Source: CAIWHR01 sp039931775 (lineage in GTDB: Bacteria; Pseudomonadota; Gammaproteobacteria; Burkholderiales; Casimicrobiaceae). From it: 64,000 nt of DNA. Positions 44,058 to 53,372 of this stretch are shown one piece after another; the stretch's first letter is position 1; every line of letters begins with the position of its first letter. A program made the position numbers and the translations under genes. The notes below the pieces were generated by a model. It did not search any database, was not told the DNA's origin, and saw only the letters and a program-made list of their open reading frames with translations. Location of the stretch: assembly GCA_039931775.1 (NCBI GenBank), contig JBDTRG010000171.1, forward strand, positions 1 through 64,000, in the 5' to 3' direction.

Positions 44058-45110
44058 TTAGAGCTTCTGCCCGACGCCCACCGAGAACACGTCCACGGCG
44101 ATGGACTTGCCCTTGAACGTGATCGCCCCGAGTGCCTCGAGTAAGACGCGCTCGTGCAACGCCTCGCGCGTCGCAGCATCGATCAGGATCGCGCGCTGCG
44201 CTTCCTTGGTGTGGCTCTCGATCCGCGAGGCCAGATTGACGATGTCGCCGATGCACGTATAGGTCGCCCGGTCGTTGGTACCGGTGTACCCGGCGATCAT
44301 CTCGCCGGAGGCGATGCCGATGCCGATCCGGATCTCCGCCTTTCCAGCAGCTGCGCGCTCGAGGTTGAACAGGTCGATGAGCTCGATCATTTCAAGCGCC
44401 GCGTTCACGGCACTGACGCGATGGTCGGGCAGCGGCAGCGGTGCGCCGAAAACCGCCATGATCCCGTCGCCGATCATCTGGTTGACGCCTCCACCGTGCC
44501 CGATGATCGCCGAAAACATCAGCGTGTAGTAGGTGTTGAGGAGCTCGATCGTCTCCTCCGGCGACTGCGACTCGGCGAGCGGCGTGAAGCCGCGGATGTC
44601 GGAGAACATCACCGCGGCCTGCACCCGCTTGCCGCCCAAGGCGAATCCGGACTGCTGCAGGTCTTGCGCCACTTCCGGCGTCGCGAAGCGCCGCATCATC
44701 TCCTTCTGCTGGTCGCGCAGGCGCTTCTTCTCGAGGCTCGCGCCGATGCGCGCCTTCAGCAGCACCGGGTTGACGGGCTTCGGCAGGTAGTCCTCGGCGC
44801 CCAGCTCTATGCACCGCACGACGCTTTCGACGCCTTCTAGCGACGACGTGACGAGGACCGGCACGTCGCGCAACTGCAGGTCGCTCTTCATCTGCTCCAG
44901 CACCTGGAAGCCGTCCATCTCCGGCATCTCCATGTCGAGCAGCACGAGGTCGAAGGATTCGCGACGAAGCATGTCGAGCGCGATTCGGCCGTTCTCCGCC
45001 GTCGCCACGCTGTGCCCCTGCTGCTCCAGGCTTCGGTTCAGCAGCAGCCGGTTGACCTTGTTGTCGTCGACGACCAGCAACCTGGCGCCGCTTCGTCCGC
45101 CCTCACGCAT
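44058..45110 (-). CDS. Receiver domain-class III adenylate cyclase
   Basis: A 350-residue response regulator with an enzymatic output. Residues about 9-130 form a receiver domain: LLVVDDNKVNRLLL, the phospho-acceptor in LVLLDMEMPEMDGF and the lysine in YLPKPVNP. A short coiled segment (LEKKRLRDQQKEMMRRFATPEVAQDL) leads to a class III cyclase domain with metal-binding aspartates in VMFSDIRGFTPL and MIGDGIMAVFGAP. ATYTCIGDIVNLASRIE fits adenylate rather than guanylate specificity. The start at 45110 overlaps the Hpt stop by eight bases. As the last gene of the kinase train it is the likely output: phosphorylation controls cAMP synthesis (inferred). Confidence 0.9.
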   Translation of the reverse strand: MREGGRSGARLLVVDDNKVNRLLLNRSLEQQGHSVATAENGRIALDMLRRESFDLVLLDMEMPEMDGFQVLEQMKSDLQLRDVPVLVTSSLEGVESVVRCIELGAEDYLPKPVNPVLLKARIGASLEKKRLRDQQKEMMRRFATPEVAQDLQQSGFALGGKRVQAAVMFSDIRGFTPLAESQSPEETIELLNTYYTLMFSAIIGHGGGVNQMIGDGIMAVFGAPLPLPDHRVSAVNAALEMIELIDLFNLERAAAGKAEIRIGIGIASGEMIAGYTGTNDRATYTCIGDIVNLASRIESHTKEAQRAILIDAATREALHERVLLEALGAITFKGKSIAVDVFSVGVGQKL

Positions 45111-45459
45111 TCTTGAGGTCCTTGAGCGCCGTGGCGACACGGTCGTATTCCTGCGCGAGCGCGTCGAGCGTCGCGCCGTTAGCGGCGCGCGCCGGCGCGA
45201 GCCCGGTGAGCTCGAGTTCTTTCGCCATCGCTCCCAGGGTCAGCGCCCCGAACGTGTTGCTGTTCGACTTGAGCGAGTGCGCGGCGCGCCGGAAGCTGTC
45301 GGCGTTGCCGGCGCCGAGCGCCGTGCGCAGGTCGCCCAGCATGACGGGCGCCTCGACGAGGAAAGTGTCCACGAGCTCGGCGACGAAATCCGCGCCGGCA
45401 GTGTCCTTCAGCTCGTCGAACGTCGCACGATCGATCGTCGGTTGCGTCATGTCATCCAT
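45103..45459 (-). CDS. Stand-alone Hpt (histidine phosphotransfer) protein
   Basis: A 118-residue four-helix protein. FVAELVDTFLVEAPVMLGDLRTAL and the phospho-histidine segment RRAAHSLKSNSNTFGA define an Hpt domain. It overlaps the upstream giant kinase by eight bases and the downstream cyclase by eight bases, so all three are translationally coupled. It probably carries phosphate from the receivers of the hybrid kinases to the receiver of the cyclase. Two start codons, 45459 and 45450, are possible. Confidence 0.92.
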   Translation of the reverse strand: MDDMTQPTIDRATFDELKDTAGADFVAELVDTFLVEAPVMLGDLRTALGAGNADSFRRAAHSLKSNSNTFGALTLGAMAKELELTGLAPARAANGATLDALAQEYDRVATALKDLKNA

Positions 45460-48400
45460 CTCCGCGGGGTTGCACCAGTGTAAGCGCTTCGACCAGCTGG
45501 TCGACGCGAATCGGTTTGGTCAGATAGTCATCCATGCCCGCCGCGATGCACATCTCGCGGTCGCCCTGCATCGCATTGGCCGTCATCGCGACGATGCGCG
45601 GACGCTCGTTCGCGCTCCAGCGCTTGGTGATCTCCTTCGAGGCTTCGAGCCCGTCCATCTCCGGCATCTGCACGTCCATCAGCACGACGTCGTAGGTCTG
45701 CCGCTGCACGCATTCGATCGCCTCGATGCCGTTCGACGCGAGGTCCGCACGATAACCCATCTGCTGCAGAAGGCGCATCGCGAGCTTCTGGTTGACCACG
45801 TTGTCCTCGGCCAGCAGGATGCGCAGCGGGTGACGCTCCGCCATGCCGGGATCCATCGAAGGCTTCGCCGGCGCCACCGGCCTCGGCGCGGCGTCCTGCA
45901 CGAGCAGCGTCATCAGCGTGTCGAAAAATTGCGACTGCCGCAGCGGCTTCGCCAGGTAGGCCTTGAACAGCCCTTCGGTGTCTCCCGCCTCGCGCCGGCC
46001 GAGCGACGTGAAGAGCACCAGCGGCAGGGTAGATCCCTGCTTGCGGATTCGCTGCGCGAGCGTGAGCCCGTCCATTTCCGGCATGTGCATGTCGAGGACC
46101 GCAAGATCCAGAGGCTCGCCCTCTCCGATCAGGCGCAACGCTTCGGCCGGGGATTCGGTGTCGCTCGGCACCATGCCCCACTTCGCCATCTGCAGCGCCA
46201 GGACGCGCCGGTTGGTGGCGTTGTCGTCCACCACCAGCACCCGCTTGCCGGCGAGACCCGGCTGCGCCCCGATGTAGTCGCGTCGCGTGCTCTGCGGCAT
46301 GTCGGCAACCTGCGCGTGGAGCGTGACGAAGAACGTCGAGCCGTGACCCGGTCCCGCGCTCTCGACCCACATCGTGCCGCCCATCAACTCCGCGAGGCGC
46401 TTGCTGATCGCGAGACCCAGCCCGGTGCCACCGTACTTGCGCGTGGTCGACGAGTCGGCCTGCGAGAATGACTGGAACAAGCGGCCAATCCCCTCCGGCG
46501 ACAGGCCGATACCCGTGTCGCGCACCGCGAACACGAGTTCGACGTCGTCCTTTCCGAGCGTCTTGGCGCTGACGTTGATCACCACCTCGCCGGCCTCGGT
46601 GAACTTCACCGAGTTGGAAAGCAGATTGAGCAGGATCTGCCGCAGCCGGGTCACGTCGCCGTTGACGGCGACCGGGATTTCGCCGTCGAACAGGTACGCG
46701 ACGTCCAGGTGTTTCTCCGCGGCTCGCGCGCTGATGAGGTCGAGCGCGGATTCAACGCATTCGCGAAGATCGAACGGGTGCTTCTCGATGTCCATGCGCC
46801 CCGCCTCGATCTTCGAAAAGTCGAGGATATCGTTGATGATCGTCAAGAGCGCGTCGCCCGAGTCGCGAATGGTCGAGGCAAAGTCGTGCTGCTCGGCGTT
46901 GAGCGGCGTGTCGAGCAGCAGCCCGCTCATACCGATCACCGCGTTCATCGGCGTGCGGATCTCGTGGCTCATCGTGGCGAGGAACGAGCTCTTCGCTTCG
47001 TTCGCGCCCTCGGCGGCGGCGCGAGCCTCCTGCGCCTCCTTGAACAGTCGCGCGTTCTGGATCGCGATCACCGCCTGGTCGGCGAAGGTGCCGAGCAGCG
47101 CGGTCTCCTTGACGCTGAAGGGGCGCGGCGGCTGGCGGAAGACGCAGATCGCGCCGATGCCGCGTCCTTCCCAAAGCATGGGGCTGTAGATGGCGGAGTA
47201 GTTGCCAACGGCCTCAACGGCCCGACGCGCGCTCTCGCTCGAAGCAGCGACGGCTGCGGCATCGGCCACCTGGATCGTGCGTCGCTCGCGAATCGCCTGG
47301 CCGGTGAACGATTCCTCCACCGGCACCGGCACATGGGAGGTCAGCGCCTTGACGGCCGAGCCGCGCCATTCGCCCACGCCGACGCGGCCGTCGTCGCCGA
47401 CGAGGAATATCCCGAGCTGCTCGCTGGCGAAAAGTCTCTGGCAGCTTTCGAGGATCTTCCCGAAAACGGGTGCCGTGTCGGCCACCGAGCTGCTGATCAC
47501 CTGCAGCACTTCGGAGGTGGCGGTTTGCTGTTCCAGCGCTTCCTTGGTTTCGTTGAACAGCCGCACGTTCTCGATCGCGATCACCGCCTGGCGGGCAAAG
47601 GTCTGCAGCAACTGGACTTCCTTTTCGGCGAAGCTCCCAGGCTCGGCACGATTCACGTTGATGGCGCCGATGACCCGCTGGTCGTGCAGCATCGGCACGC
47701 TCATGCCGCTGCGAAAACCCGCCTTGCGGACGGATGCCTTCATGACGGGCGGATAGACGGCGTCGGGCTCGGCCAGGAGGTCGGCCACATTGACCACCTC
47801 GCCAGTGCGAATGGCGCGCGCGGAAATTGCCGGGCCGTCAGCTCGCATCGGAAAGACGCTCAGCAGATCCGAGACGCCGCGCGGATCGACGCCGAACGAG
47901 CTGGCGACCTGGAGCCACTCTCCATCGAAGCGGAAGACCAGTCCGAACTGCGCGCCGCAGAGCCGGGCCGCACGCTCGGCGATGATGTCGAACACGGGTT
48001 GCACGTCGGTCGGCGATTCGCTGATCACCTTGAGCACGTCGGCCGTCGCCGTCTGCCGCTCGAGCGCCTCCTTCGTCTCGTTGAAGAGGCGTACGTTCTC
48101 AATGGCAATGACGGCTTGGTCGGCAAAGGTCTGCAACAGCGTGAGCTGGCGATCGCCGAAAGGGCGAACGTCCTTGCGATAGACCAGGATCGCACCGATC
48201 AACTCGCCTTCGCGCAGCATCGGCACGCCGAGCCACGATCGCACGCCACCAAGCCGCAATGTTTTCAGCCGCCCAGGGTCTCCCTCGCGGAAGGCGTCAT
48301 CGTCCTGCAAATCCGGGATGTTCAACGGTTGCTTCGTCCGTTCGAGTCGGCCGAGCCCGGTCTTCGCCGACCAACTGCTCGGCTCACGCACGAATGCGTC

Positions 48401-51400
48401 GAAGGCCGGGTCGGGTGTCAGCGTTGCGACAGCCCAAAACTTGCCGGCGTCGTACCGCAGGACGAGGCCCATGTCCGCGTCGCACAGGCGAGCCCCACTC
48501 TCCAGAATGGCTTCGAACACCGGAGCGGTGGACGTCGGCGAGTCGGAGATCACTCGCAGGATGTCGGCGGTCGCCGTCTGCCGCTCGAGCGCCTCCTTCG
48601 TCTCGTTGAAAAGCCGCGCGTTCTGAATCGCGATCACCGCCTGGTCCGCGAACGTCCGCAGCAACGCCAGTTCCTTGTCGGAAAAAGGCCGCGGCGGCTG
48701 GCGCATCACGCAGATCGAGCCGACGCCGCGCTCCTCCCACAGCATCGGCGCCCAGGCGATCGACACGTGACCGATCTGTTTGACAACTTTTTCGACTGCG
48801 ATCGGAAGGTCGAGCGCTCCGGTCGTGTCCGGAATGTGCAGCGTGCGGCGATCCCGAATTACCAGCGCGGTCGCTGTCTCTCCGAGCGGCTTCGGAAACG
48901 TTTCCACCACGGTCCCGAGCGCCGAGCCACGCCATGCGCCGACACGCACCTGGCCATCGCCACCGACAAGAAAGATGCCCAATTGGTCGGTGGCGAACAG
49001 GTGCTGGCAACTGTCGAGGATCTTGTCGAACACGGGCGTCGTGTCCTCGACCGAACTGCTGATGACCTGCAGCACCTCGGAGGTGGCCGTCTGCTGGTCG
49101 AGCGCCTCCTTGGTCTCGTTGAACAGGCGCACGTTCTCGATCGCGATCACCGCCTGGTCGCGGAAGGATTCGGCGAGCGCGATCTCCTTGTCCGCGAAGC
49201 CCCCGGGGCGGTTTCGAAAGAGCATCAGCGCGCCGATGGACTCCCCGTCGCGCAGGAGTGGCACGCTGAGCGACGCGCGTGTGCCGGTCATATCGCGGAT
49301 CATCTTCTGACGCGCCGGAAGCTCGATCGCGTCCCAGTCGGGGATGTGGACCGTTCGCTTCCACACAATCGCCTGCGAGGGAAAGTTGGCGGCGGGGTTG
49401 ATCGGCACCGGATCGGGCCAGCGGTCGTTCTCGAATCCGGCCGGCGTCGCAACGGCAGCAGTGACGTAGGTCCTGCCTTCGACCCGCACGAACGCGGCGC
49501 GATCGCAGCCCAGGAGCTTGACCGCGGTATCGACGATCGCGTTGAACACCGGCTGCGTGTTGGTCGGCGAGGCGCTGATGACGCGCAAGATGTCAGCGGT
49601 TGCCGTCTGGTGGGAGAGCGCCTCCTGCGTCTCGTTGAACAGGCGCGTGTTCTGGAGCGCGATCACCGCCTGGTCGACGAACGACTGCGCGAGCGCGATC
49701 TCTGCCTCGTCATAGGCGTGCGCCTTCGTGTGCGCGATCGCAAGCACGCCGACGCAGTCGCCATCGCACACCAGTGGCAGCATCAGCGACGAGTGCAGTC
49801 CCGTTCCCTCGAACACCGTGCGCTCGTGCGGCGGCAGCTCGATCTGCGACCAGTCGGGAATGTGCAGCATCGTCTTGCTGGCAAAGACGCGCGACGGAAA
49901 GTTTGCCGCGGGATCGATCGGCACCAGCCGCGTCTTGCTGGCGAAGACGCGCGACCGGAGTTTCCCGGCGGGGTCGATCGGCACCAGTGGCGACTGGTCC
50001 TCGAGCCTGCGCTGCGCGTCGTCGCGGTTAGCCGCCGCGCCCATCCGGTAGCCGTCGCCGTCGCGCCGCAGGAGCGTGGTGAACGTCGACGGAAGCAGCT
50101 TGAGCGCCGCCTCGACGATGGCGTCGAACACGGGCTGCACGTCGGTAGGCGAGCGGCTGATCACTTTCAGGATCTCGGCGGTGGCCGTCTGCCGTTCGAG
50201 CGCCTCTTTGGTCTCGTTGAACAGTCGCGCGTTCTGCAGCGCGACGCCCATCGACGCAGCCACCGTGCTGAGCAGGTGGACCTCCGCGTCTCCATAGGCG
50301 TCTTCGTGCTCGAAGCTTTCGAGCGCGATGGACGCGGTCAGGCGGTCGCCAACAAAGATGGGCACGAAGACGGATGACAGGCTCGTATCCGTGCCGGGCG
50401 TCGTCTTCACCCCCAACGCATCGGCAGCCGCACGGTTGTTCATGACCGCGGGCTTGCCCGTCAGAAGTGCCTTCGCGAGCTTCGATTCGGGGTTGTATTT
50501 GGTTGGCGCCAGAGTCAAGCGCTGGCCATGCTCGTAGACGTATAGCGCGTGCACCAACTCGGTCGTCTCGTCACGCCAGCGAATGGCCATGTCGCCGGTC
50601 CGGAACAGCTCGCGCAATTTGTCGCCGACCAGATCGACGACCGCCTGGAAGTCGAGTTCGGCCGCGATGCCCTGCTGGATGCTGTTGATCACCGCCAGCT
50701 CAGATGATCGCTGCTCGGTCTCCTTCAACAGGCGCTGCGTCTCGTCGAACAGGCGCGCATTCTCCAGCGCGACGCCCATGCCGTTGGCGACGGTCTGCAG
50801 CAGGCGCACGTCGGCGTCGTTGTACGCATTGTCGCGCTCGTAGTTCTCCAACATGATGAAGCCGCGACATCGGTCGCTCGCGAAGATCGGGATCGCCACG
50901 CCCGACCGGCTTGCATCGGTGCCTTCAACCGCGAACAGGTCCAGCGCCGGGTAATCGGCGTGGCTGTTCCAGCGCACGGACTGGCGGGCGATGAGAGCCT
51001 TGTAGAAGCGGTTTTCGACTGGTGCCTTGAACGGCGCCAGCTGCAGTCGCTTGCCGTGCTCATACGCGTATAGGACATGGACCTGGCCTGCCTGCTCGTC
51101 GAGCCACTGGATGCCCATGTCGGACGAATCGAACAGCTCGCGCACCCGGTCGCCCACGAGGTCGACGATGCCCTGAAAATCGAGAGAGCCGGAGATGCCC
51201 TGCTGAATGCTGTTGATGACCGCCAGCTCGGCGGCGCGCTGCTCGGTGCGCGCGTTGGACGCCTTGAGCTCCGCGGTGCGCTCGTCGACCTTGGCTTCCA
51301 GGCCCTGAGCCCACTGCGCGTTGTCGAGTGCCACGGCGGCCTGCGCCGCGAGCATCGCCATCAGGTCGCGGTCGGCGTCGCGGAAGCGGCCAAACGCGCC

Positions 51401-53371
51401 GTCGATGTCCACGTAGAGAAAGCCCAGCAGGCGCTGCTGCGCGATCAGCGGTACGGTAACGGAAGAGCGCTGGTCGAGCGCGTCGGCGCCTTCGGGCCCA
51501 TGCCGGAGGGTCGCCACGCGGCTGCGGCGCCCTTCGTCGAGCCAGGGCGCGATCGCGTCCAGCAGCACCGACGCGTCTTCCCGAGCCGGCATCAGCGAGC
51601 CCGCGATCCACGGCGCATCGGTCGCCTCGAGCACCAGAAGCACGCGCTCGGCGCCGCTCAATTCCGTGACCTCATCGACGAGGAACTCGTGCAGCTCTTC
51701 CGCGCTGCGCAGCTCGTTCAGGCGCACGCCGGTGTCGACCAGCCGTTCGAAGGGCGCGCGCAGGTCGGCCTCTCCAGCCAAATGTGCCGTGCGGCGCTTC
51801 TTCGACAGGCGATGGCGGTGCGCGTGCTCGATCCAGGCGCGGATGATTTCGCGATTGTCGCCAATCTTGTTGAGATAGCTGCGACGCAATCCTTCGTCGC
51901 TGAGGTTGGTGATTCCTTCGACGAGGAGCGCGTACGCAGATTCGAGCGCCTTCCTCGCCGCGCCGGACTGACCGCTTGCCGCCAGCGCCTGCGCGTGCCG
52001 CCACCAGACCTGCGCCGGGGAGACCATGGTGTCGAGGCTGCGCCGCTCGCGAGCGCGATAGAGGTCGGTGGCCCTTTTCGTGGCCGCGATCGCAGCGGCG
52101 GCGTTGCCAAGTTCCAGGTACGTGGCCCCGAGCAACGTCAGGAACCCGATTTCATAACTGGTCTCGGTCCGGCCGCTCACTCCACGAACACTCTCCTCGA
52201 TGAACGGCAGCGCTGTCCTCGGGTCGCCGGCCGTCATCGCGATTTGCCCGTAACAGAGGGCGATCGTCGGATCGTGGTGACGTTGCGGAAGCGTGCCGTT
52301 CAAAGTCGCGGCTTCGTCGACACTTAGCCTTTGTGCCGCGATGTCGCCCAGGCGCCCTTCGATCACTGAAAGAATCAACAATCCATTGACGACGGAGCTC
52401 GTGGCACGGGTCTCGCGAAAGATCCGAAGCGCTTGCAGCATCGTGCGACGCGCATGACGGTGCAGCCCCAACGGCGCATAGGCAAGGCTCAGGTTATTGA
52501 AGATCGACGCCTTGGCCGTGACGTAGCCCGACGCCTCGTACGCGGCGAGCGCCTCGCGCAGCCCGCGCAACCGGGTCGCGAAGTCGTCATTCATCCGGTA
52601 CACCATGTTCAGCGCACCGCCCTCACCGTACCGGTCACCCGTCGCACGGGCCAGCGCCAGGGCGGCGCTGGCAGTCCGTTCGCTCTCGGCTGCGTGCCCG
52701 AGGGCGAACTCCGCGCCGGACGCCGTGTACAGCGCGCGGCCCTGCTGAACTTTGTCGCCAATCTCGCCGTACATGCGCTTCGCGGCACGCGCATGTTCAC
52801 GTGCTTCACGGTCGTCGACTCGCGCGCGGACCTGCGCCTCTGCGAGACGGAGCAGGCTCGAGGCGATCAGCGCCTTGCGCCGGGTGCGCCGCGCGGCAGC
52901 CAGCGCGCGGGTGGCGATCGCGACGGCGGCATTTTCTTCGCCCGAGAGCCTCTGCACGCTCGAGAGGGAATTCAACGCCTGCGCCTCGAACGCTGGCGAC
53001 GCGCAGCGCGTCGCCAGCGCAACCATCGCGTCGGCGTCCGCGCGCGCCTGCGCCATATCGCCCCGGGCGATCAGGCTCTCGACTCGCAACTCGAGCAACG
53101 CAAGCCGATCCGCATCGTCACTTCCTGGCGCCGACAATGCCGATGCCAGGATGTCGATGGCCCGCGCATGCAGGCCGGCCCAGGCGAAGTCACGTGCCAG
53201 TGCGATGGCTTCAGCGGTAGACCGGGAGCGCGCATCCGCTTGAACCCGATTGGGACCGCGCCCCGTCGCCGCCTTCCCCTTTCGCGGCGCCGCTTCCCAC
53301 CGGGCGGCCCCCGCGGCAGCTCGCCCCTCGTGCGACTGCCGCGAACGCGACGGGCGTTGCGCCGGTTTCAC
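45452..53371 (-). CDS. Giant soluble hybrid histidine kinase A (TPR-like, 9 GAF, HK, 2 receivers)
   Basis: A 2,639-residue sensor kinase. Residues 1-50 are basic and disordered. About 50-530 form a TPR-like helical repeat region. GAF modules begin at about 545, 719, 894, 1070, 1264, 1437, 1607, 1782 and 1959. The first three are linked by DETQRLLKETEQR-type helices, the rest by NETKEALERQTATAEIL-type helices. The HisKA phospho-site is His2136 in SHEIRTPMNAVIGMSG. The HATPase has NLLSNSVKF, DTGIGL and GGTGLGL. Receivers have Asp2427 (LDMHMPEMDG) and Asp2566 (MDVQMPEMDG). No signal or membrane segment is seen. It starts with GTG one base after the upstream kinase stop and overlaps the Hpt gene downstream. 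GAF4 contains a 60-base tandem duplication. Confidence 0.93.
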   Translation of the reverse strand: MKPAQRPSRSRQSHEGRAAAGAARWEAAPRKGKAATGRGPNRVQADARSRSTAEAIALARDFAWAGLHARAIDILASALSAPGSDDADRLALLELRVESLIARGDMAQARADADAMVALATRCASPAFEAQALNSLSSVQRLSGEENAAVAIATRALAAARRTRRKALIASSLLRLAEAQVRARVDDREAREHARAAKRMYGEIGDKVQQGRALYTASGAEFALGHAAESERTASAALALARATGDRYGEGGALNMVYRMNDDFATRLRGLREALAAYEASGYVTAKASIFNNLSLAYAPLGLHRHARRTMLQALRIFRETRATSSVVNGLLILSVIEGRLGDIAAQRLSVDEAATLNGTLPQRHHDPTIALCYGQIAMTAGDPRTALPFIEESVRGVSGRTETSYEIGFLTLLGATYLELGNAAAAIAATKRATDLYRARERRSLDTMVSPAQVWWRHAQALAASGQSGAARKALESAYALLVEGITNLSDEGLRRSYLNKIGDNREIIRAWIEHAHRHRLSKKRRTAHLAGEADLRAPFERLVDTGVRLNELRSAEELHEFLVDEVTELSGAERVLLVLEATDAPWIAGSLMPAREDASVLLDAIAPWLDEGRRSRVATLRHGPEGADALDQRSSVTVPLIAQQRLLGFLYVDIDGAFGRFRDADRDLMAMLAAQAAVALDNAQWAQGLEAKVDERTAELKASNARTEQRAAELAVINSIQQGISGSLDFQGIVDLVGDRVRELFDSSDMGIQWLDEQAGQVHVLYAYEHGKRLQLAPFKAPVENRFYKALIARQSVRWNSHADYPALDLFAVEGTDASRSGVAIPIFASDRCRGFIMLENYERDNAYNDADVRLLQTVANGMGVALENARLFDETQRLLKETEQRSSELAVINSIQQGIAAELDFQAVVDLVGDKLRELFRTGDMAIRWRDETTELVHALYVYEHGQRLTLAPTKYNPESKLAKALLTGKPAVMNNRAAADALGVKTTPGTDTSLSSVFVPIFVGDRLTASIALESFEHEDAYGDAEVHLLSTVAASMGVALQNARLFNETKEALERQTATAEILKVISRSPTDVQPVFDAIVEAALKLLPSTFTTLLRRDGDGYRMGAAANRDDAQRRLEDQSPLVPIDPAGKLRSRVFASKTRLVPIDPAANFPSRVFASKTMLHIPDWSQIELPPHERTVFEGTGLHSSLMLPLVCDGDCVGVLAIAHTKAHAYDEAEIALAQSFVDQAVIALQNTRLFNETQEALSHQTATADILRVISASPTNTQPVFNAIVDTAVKLLGCDRAAFVRVEGRTYVTAAVATPAGFENDRWPDPVPINPAANFPSQAIVWKRTVHIPDWDAIELPARQKMIRDMTGTRASLSVPLLRDGESIGALMLFRNRPGGFADKEIALAESFRDQAVIAIENVRLFNETKEALDQQTATSEVLQVISSSVEDTTPVFDKILDSCQHLFATDQLGIFLVGGDGQVRVGAWRGSALGTVVETFPKPLGETATALVIRDRRTLHIPDTTGALDLPIAVEKVVKQIGHVSIAWAPMLWEERGVGSICVMRQPPRPFSDKELALLRTFADQAVIAIQNARLFNETKEALERQTATADILRVISDSPTSTAPVFEAILESGARLCDADMGLVLRYDAGKFWAVATLTPDPAFDAFVREPSSWSAKTGLGRLERTKQPLNIPDLQDDDAFREGDPGRLKTLRLGGVRSWLGVPMLREGELIGAILVYRKDVRPFGDRQLTLLQTFADQAVIAIENVRLFNETKEALERQTATADVLKVISESPTDVQPVFDIIAERAARLCGAQFGLVFRFDGEWLQVASSFGVDPRGVSDLLSVFPMRADGPAISARAIRTGEVVNVADLLAEPDAVYPPVMKASVRKAGFRSGMSVPMLHDQRVIGAINVNRAEPGSFAEKEVQLLQTFARQAVIAIENVRLFNETKEALEQQTATSEVLQVISSSVADTAPVFGKILESCQRLFASEQLGIFLVGDDGRVGVGEWRGSAVKALTSHVPVPVEESFTGQAIRERRTIQVADAAAVAASSESARRAVEAVGNYSAIYSPMLWEGRGIGAICVFRQPPRPFSVKETALLGTFADQAVIAIQNARLFKEAQEARAAAEGANEAKSSFLATMSHEIRTPMNAVIGMSGLLLDTPLNAEQHDFASTIRDSGDALLTIINDILDFSKIEAGRMDIEKHPFDLRECVESALDLISARAAEKHLDVAYLFDGEIPVAVNGDVTRLRQILLNLLSNSVKFTEAGEVVINVSAKTLGKDDVELVFAVRDTGIGLSPEGIGRLFQSFSQADSSTTRKYGGTGLGLAISKRLAELMGGTMWVESAGPGHGSTFFVTLHAQVADMPQSTRRDYIGAQPGLAGKRVLVVDDNATNRRVLALQMAKWGMVPSDTESPAEALRLIGEGEPLDLAVLDMHMPEMDGLTLAQRIRKQGSTLPLVLFTSLGRREAGDTEGLFKAYLAKPLRQSQFFDTLMTLLVQDAAPRPVAPAKPSMDPGMAERHPLRILLAEDNVVNQKLAMRLLQQMGYRADLASNGIEAIECVQRQTYDVVLMDVQMPEMDGLEASKEITKRWSANERPRIVAMTANAMQGDREMCIAAGMDDYLTKPIRVDQLVEALTLVQPRGDG
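49870..49989. repeat. 60-base tandem duplication inside GAF4 of kinase A
   Basis: Two adjacent 60-base units, 49870-49929 and 49930-49989, encode 20 residues each in frame (LVPIDPAGKLRSRVFASKTR and LVPIDPAANFPSRVFASKTM on the minus strand). They differ at several bases, so the duplication is not brand new. A single SPxxFxxxKTxHIPD-type segment is present at this place in other GAF modules of the same protein. Confidence 0.88.
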
Positions 53372-53372
53372 C

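Noticed and set aside
46709..50377. Plus-strand open frame of 1,222 codons opposite kinase A
   Set aside because: It is an antisense shadow: the sequence is Arg/His/Asp-rich with no domains, while the minus strand carries unbroken GAF and kinase motifs.
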